Shown here in pieces: positions 61,099-64,000 of a stretch of DNA of 64,000 bases. The position numbers were made by a program, and so were the translations under genes. The DNA is from Roseomonas sp. Lineage in GTDB: Bacteria > Pseudomonadota > Alphaproteobacteria > Acetobacterales > Acetobacteraceae. Every line of letters begins with the position of its first letter. The first letter of the stretch is position 1. The notes beneath the pieces are model-generated. The model saw only the letters and a program-made list of their open reading frames with translations. It was not told the origin of the DNA and did no database searches. The DNA is taken from the NCBI GenBank assembly GCA_020249435.1, contig JADCFQ010000012.1:157484-221483 (forward strand). The letters are read 5' to 3'.

Positions 61099-62325
61099 AT
61101 GACCTTGCTTCCCGGCAGCCGGGGTTTCGTGGTGGCCATGGTCACGGCGCAAATCCTGACCCAAATCGGTGCCTTCACCCTGCCCGCGCTCTTGCCGGAG
61201 ATGATGGCGCGCTGGTCGCTTTCCGCTACCGAAGCGGGCTGGCTGATTGGGGTTTTCTTCGCGGCCTATGTGCCGGCAGTGCCGGTGCTGCTTTCGCTGA
61301 CGGATCGCGTGCCGGCCAGGCGGATTTATCTGATCGGCACGGGCGCCACGGCGGCAGCGCATCTGGGCTTTGCGTTCTTCGCCGATGGCTTTTGGGGCGG
61401 GCTGTTCTTTCGCGCACTCGCCGGGATTGGCTGGGCGGGGGCCTATATGCCGGGCCTTAAAGCCATCGCTGATCCGCTGACCGGCGTGGCGCAATCGCGC
61501 GCTGTTGCCTGGCATGCGGCGGGGGTTGGGATTGCGGGGGCGGCGTCCTTCGCGCTGGCCGGGCTTTGCGATGCGCTGGTGGGGCCAGGGTTTGCCTTTC
61601 TGGTGGCGGGGCTGGCCGCCACTGGTGCCTTTGCCATTGCCATGCTGATCCTGCCCGATGCGCCACCGCCCAAAAGCGCCGCGCCGCGCGGCTTGCTGGA
61701 TTTCCGCCCGGTTTTCGCCAATCGCCGCGCCATGGCCTGGATCGCGGGCTATACGGTGCACACGCTGGAAATGGCCGTGCTGCGCGCCTGGGCGGTCGCC
61801 TTCCTGACCGCGAGCTTCCTGATCCAGGCGCCACCTTCCTGGCTGCCCGGCCCGACGGTGCTGTTCACCCTTGCGGGCTTGGTCGGCATTGCGAGCTCCC
61901 TCGCCGGGAACCGCCTGGCCGAGAGCCTGGGGCGGGATAGGATTGTGGCGATTGCCATGCTCTCGGGCGCCGCGCTGTCGCTGGTGGCGGGGTTTGGCTT
62001 TGGGGCCTCGCCCTTTGTGGTGCTGCTTTTGGTGTTTTTGTGGAATGCGGCGATCTATCTGGATAGCTCGGCGCTGACGGCGGGCACGGTGCAGGCGGCG
62101 GACCCGGCGCTGCGCGGCGCGACCATGGGGCTGCACAGCATGTTGGGCTATGCGGGCGGGTTTGTCGGGCCTTTGCTCGCCGGCGTGTTGTTGGATTGGG
62201 CGGGCGGAGAGGGTGTGGCCGCCTGGGGCACCGCCTTTGGGCATGTCGCTTTCATCATGCTGGCGGGGTTTGCCGTGCTGCGCTGGTTGGGGCGCGGGGC
62301 GGATTCGCCTGGGGCTGCCCGGTAA
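61099..62325 (+). CDS. MFS transporter
   Basis: GAFTLPALLPEMMARWSLSATEAGWLIGVFFAAYVPAVPVLLSLTDRVPARRIY. Confidence 0.9.
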   Translation: MTLLPGSRGFVVAMVTAQILTQIGAFTLPALLPEMMARWSLSATEAGWLIGVFFAAYVPAVPVLLSLTDRVPARRIYLIGTGATAAAHLGFAFFADGFWGGLFFRALAGIGWAGAYMPGLKAIADPLTGVAQSRAVAWHAAGVGIAGAASFALAGLCDALVGPGFAFLVAGLAATGAFAIAMLILPDAPPPKSAAPRGLLDFRPVFANRRAMAWIAGYTVHTLEMAVLRAWAVAFLTASFLIQAPPSWLPGPTVLFTLAGLVGIASSLAGNRLAESLGRDRIVAIAMLSGAALSLVAGFGFGASPFVVLLLVFLWNAAIYLDSSALTAGTVQAADPALRGATMGLHSMLGYAGGFVGPLLAGVLLDWAGGEGVAAWGTAFGHVAFIMLAGFAVLRWLGRGADSPGAAR

Positions 62326-62458
62326 GCTTCCTGCCAAAGCGCTGCCTTGCAGGCGGAATTACCCGGCCCTCGATAGGGTTTCGGGCATGATTCCGGGTGC
62401 CCCCGGGGGATTTAAGGAAAAAAACCGGGCGTGGGGGTAGATTTCACTTGCATTCCGC

Positions 62459-62654
62459 GGGCCGAGGGCATAGATGCGCGCCAGACGCAGTACGCACGTG
62501 CCTCTGGCCCCCGGCCCATCCGGCCAAAGGGTTTACGCAACGACGTCAAGCGTTCTGGCAACCCCGTCTGAGTCTCCCTCGGGCGGCAATTTACTGGTCG
62601 CTGGTTCGTTCGACCGTTTCGTTAACCTTGGGCCGTCGCCTTCATGGGCGGCCC
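62459..62654 (+). promoter_or_regulatory. Structured 5' leader, candidate speF-type element
   Basis: About 350-nt non-coding gap upstream of the decarboxylase with at least three potential stems (GGGCC 62459/GGCCC 62517; GGTCG 62596/CGACC 62615; GGGCC 62630/GGCCC 62654 just before GGAGG). Confidence 0.45.
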
Positions 62655-62678
62655 CTTTGGAGCCTGGAGGGTGCTGCG

Positions 62679-63809
62679 ATGACACCGAAAATCGCACGCT
62701 TTTTGCGCGACAACGCGCCGGCCACGCCATGCCTTGTGGTGGATGTGGATCGTGTAGAGGAAAAGTACCGCGCCATGCACGCGGCGCTGCCGCTGACGCG
62801 CATCTATTACGCCGTGAAGGCCAATCCCGCCGCGCCGATCCTGGAACGGTTGGTGAAGCTGGGATCGAGCTTTGATGCCGCCTCTTTTGAAGAAGTGCAG
62901 GCGTGCCTGAATGCCGGCGCGCGCCCGGAAGCGATTTCCTATGGCAATACCATCAAGAAGGCGTCCGCGATTGCGGCTGCCCATAAGGCTGGTGTTTCCA
63001 TGTTCGCCTTCGACAGCATCGAGGAATTGGAAAAGCTGGCGCGCCATGCGCCCGGCGCGCGGGTTTATTGCCGCATCCTGGTGCAGAATGAAGGCGCGGA
63101 ATGGCCGCTTTCGCGCAAATTCGGCTGCGAATTGGAAATGGCGCGCGATCTGATGCTGAAGGCCGGCGATATGGGGCTCGACCCCTATGGCATTTCCTTC
63201 CATGTCGGCAGCCAGCAAACCAAGACCGCCACCTATGAAGGTGCCATTGCGCGGGTTGCGATGCTGTTCACGGATTTGAAGGAAGCGGGCGTGAAGCTCC
63301 GCATGGTCAATCTGGGCGGCGGCTATCCGGTGCGTTACCGCGCGGAAGTGCCGGGCATTGATGATTTCGGCATGGCCATTATGGGCGCCATGACCAAGCA
63401 TTTCGGCAATGACCTGCCCGAGATGGTGGTGGAGCCTGGGCGTTTCATTGTGGGCGATGCTGGCCTGGTTTCGAGCGAAGTGGTGCTGGTTTCCCGCAAG
63501 GGCGGCGCTGATCCGGTGCGCTGGGTCTATCTGGATATTGGGCGCTTCGGTGGCCTCGCGGAAACCGAGGGCGAGGCCATTCGCTATGACATCCGCACGC
63601 CGCATGATGGCACTGAGGATGGGCCGGTGACCATTGCGGGGCCGACCTGCGACAGCACGGATACGCTCTATGAAAAGTCCAATTACCGCATGCCGCTGAA
63701 GCTGGCCTGTGGTGATCGGGTGGAGCTGCTGGCGACCGGGGCTTACGTGACGACTTATGCGTCGCAGGGCTTCAACGGCTATGCGCCGTTGAAGGAACAT
63801 TACATCTGA
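62679..63809 (+). CDS. Type III PLP-dependent (ornithine) decarboxylase
   Basis: TRIYYAVKANPAAPILERLVKLGSSFDAASFEEVQACL; GISFHVGSQQ; MVNLGGGYP; GPTCDSTDTLY. Confidence 0.93.
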   Translation: MTPKIARFLRDNAPATPCLVVDVDRVEEKYRAMHAALPLTRIYYAVKANPAAPILERLVKLGSSFDAASFEEVQACLNAGARPEAISYGNTIKKASAIAAAHKAGVSMFAFDSIEELEKLARHAPGARVYCRILVQNEGAEWPLSRKFGCELEMARDLMLKAGDMGLDPYGISFHVGSQQTKTATYEGAIARVAMLFTDLKEAGVKLRMVNLGGGYPVRYRAEVPGIDDFGMAIMGAMTKHFGNDLPEMVVEPGRFIVGDAGLVSSEVVLVSRKGGADPVRWVYLDIGRFGGLAETEGEAIRYDIRTPHDGTEDGPVTIAGPTCDSTDTLYEKSNYRMPLKLACGDRVELLATGAYVTTYASQGFNGYAPLKEHYI

Positions 63810-63816
63810 GTCTTGT

Positions 63817-63844
63817 GGCGTGATCCGCTCGCGCGGGTCACGCC
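63817..63844 (+). terminator. Hairpin downstream of the decarboxylase
   Basis: GGCGTGATCCGC-tcgc-GCGGGTCACGCC (12-bp stem with one T-G pair). Confidence 0.7.
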
Positions 63845-63860
63845 CCAGAAGCCTTAGATG

Positions 63861-64000
63861 GTCGCATTTTCCGAGTCGCCAAACGATTCCGTTTGGCTTG
63901 AAAATGCTCTTGCTTACGGTCGCATTTTCCGAGTCGCCAAACGATTCCGTTTGGCTTGAAAATGCTCTTGCTTACGGTCGCATTTTCCGAGTCGCCAAAC
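63861..64000. repeat. Tandem array of 58-bp units carrying the 44-nt nested palindrome (at least 2.3 copies, cut by window end)
   Basis: GCATTTTC cgagtc GCCAAACG attc CGTTTGGC tt GAAAATGC at 63864-63907 and 63922-63965; third copy begins at 63980; linker ctcttgcttacggtc-like. Confidence 0.95.

Noticed and set aside
61063-62337. 424-aa minus-strand ORF rich in R/Q/H/P
   Set aside because: Antisense to the MFS transporter; composition not protein-like.
63861-64000. Considered as a CRISPR array because of regular repeats
   Set aside because: Linkers between palindromes are identical rather than unique spacers and no cas genes are present.

Overview
High-GC alphaproteobacterial chromosome segment, Acetobacteraceae/Rhodospirillales-like by gene content and order. 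Most of the window is ordinary, densely coding core genome. It includes rsh-acpS-lepB-rnc-era-recO-parC, rpmH-rnpA-yidD-yidC-engB, gltA, rpoZ, folK, a BMP-type ABC importer, a long minus-strand acyl-CoA catabolic run (about 45.3-54.1 kb) and an ornithine-decarboxylase-like gene at the right end. A degraded accessory patch lies at about 33.7-43 kb. It contains an IS5-like transposase remnant, a truncated four-carbon-acid-sugar-kinase remnant, a second photolyase/cryptochrome, an IS481-like remnant, a TPR gene broken by an in-frame stop and a dienelactone-hydrolase-like remnant. The most interesting signal is non-coding. A 44-nt nested palindrome occurs once at 54168-54211 and again as a 58-bp-period tandem array running off the right edge (63861-64000). 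The two locations share the same 8-6-8-4-8-2-8 geometry and outer stem, and their inner stems differ by compensatory changes. Other leads are a translationally coupled SDR-DUF6134-like-FeS photolyase operon, a probable catalytically dead nuclease homologue, tandem paralogous lipoproteins, and a structured leader upstream of the decarboxylase (candidate speF-type element). No CRISPR array, rRNA or tRNA was recognised. All product calls come from reading the sequence; no database search was run.
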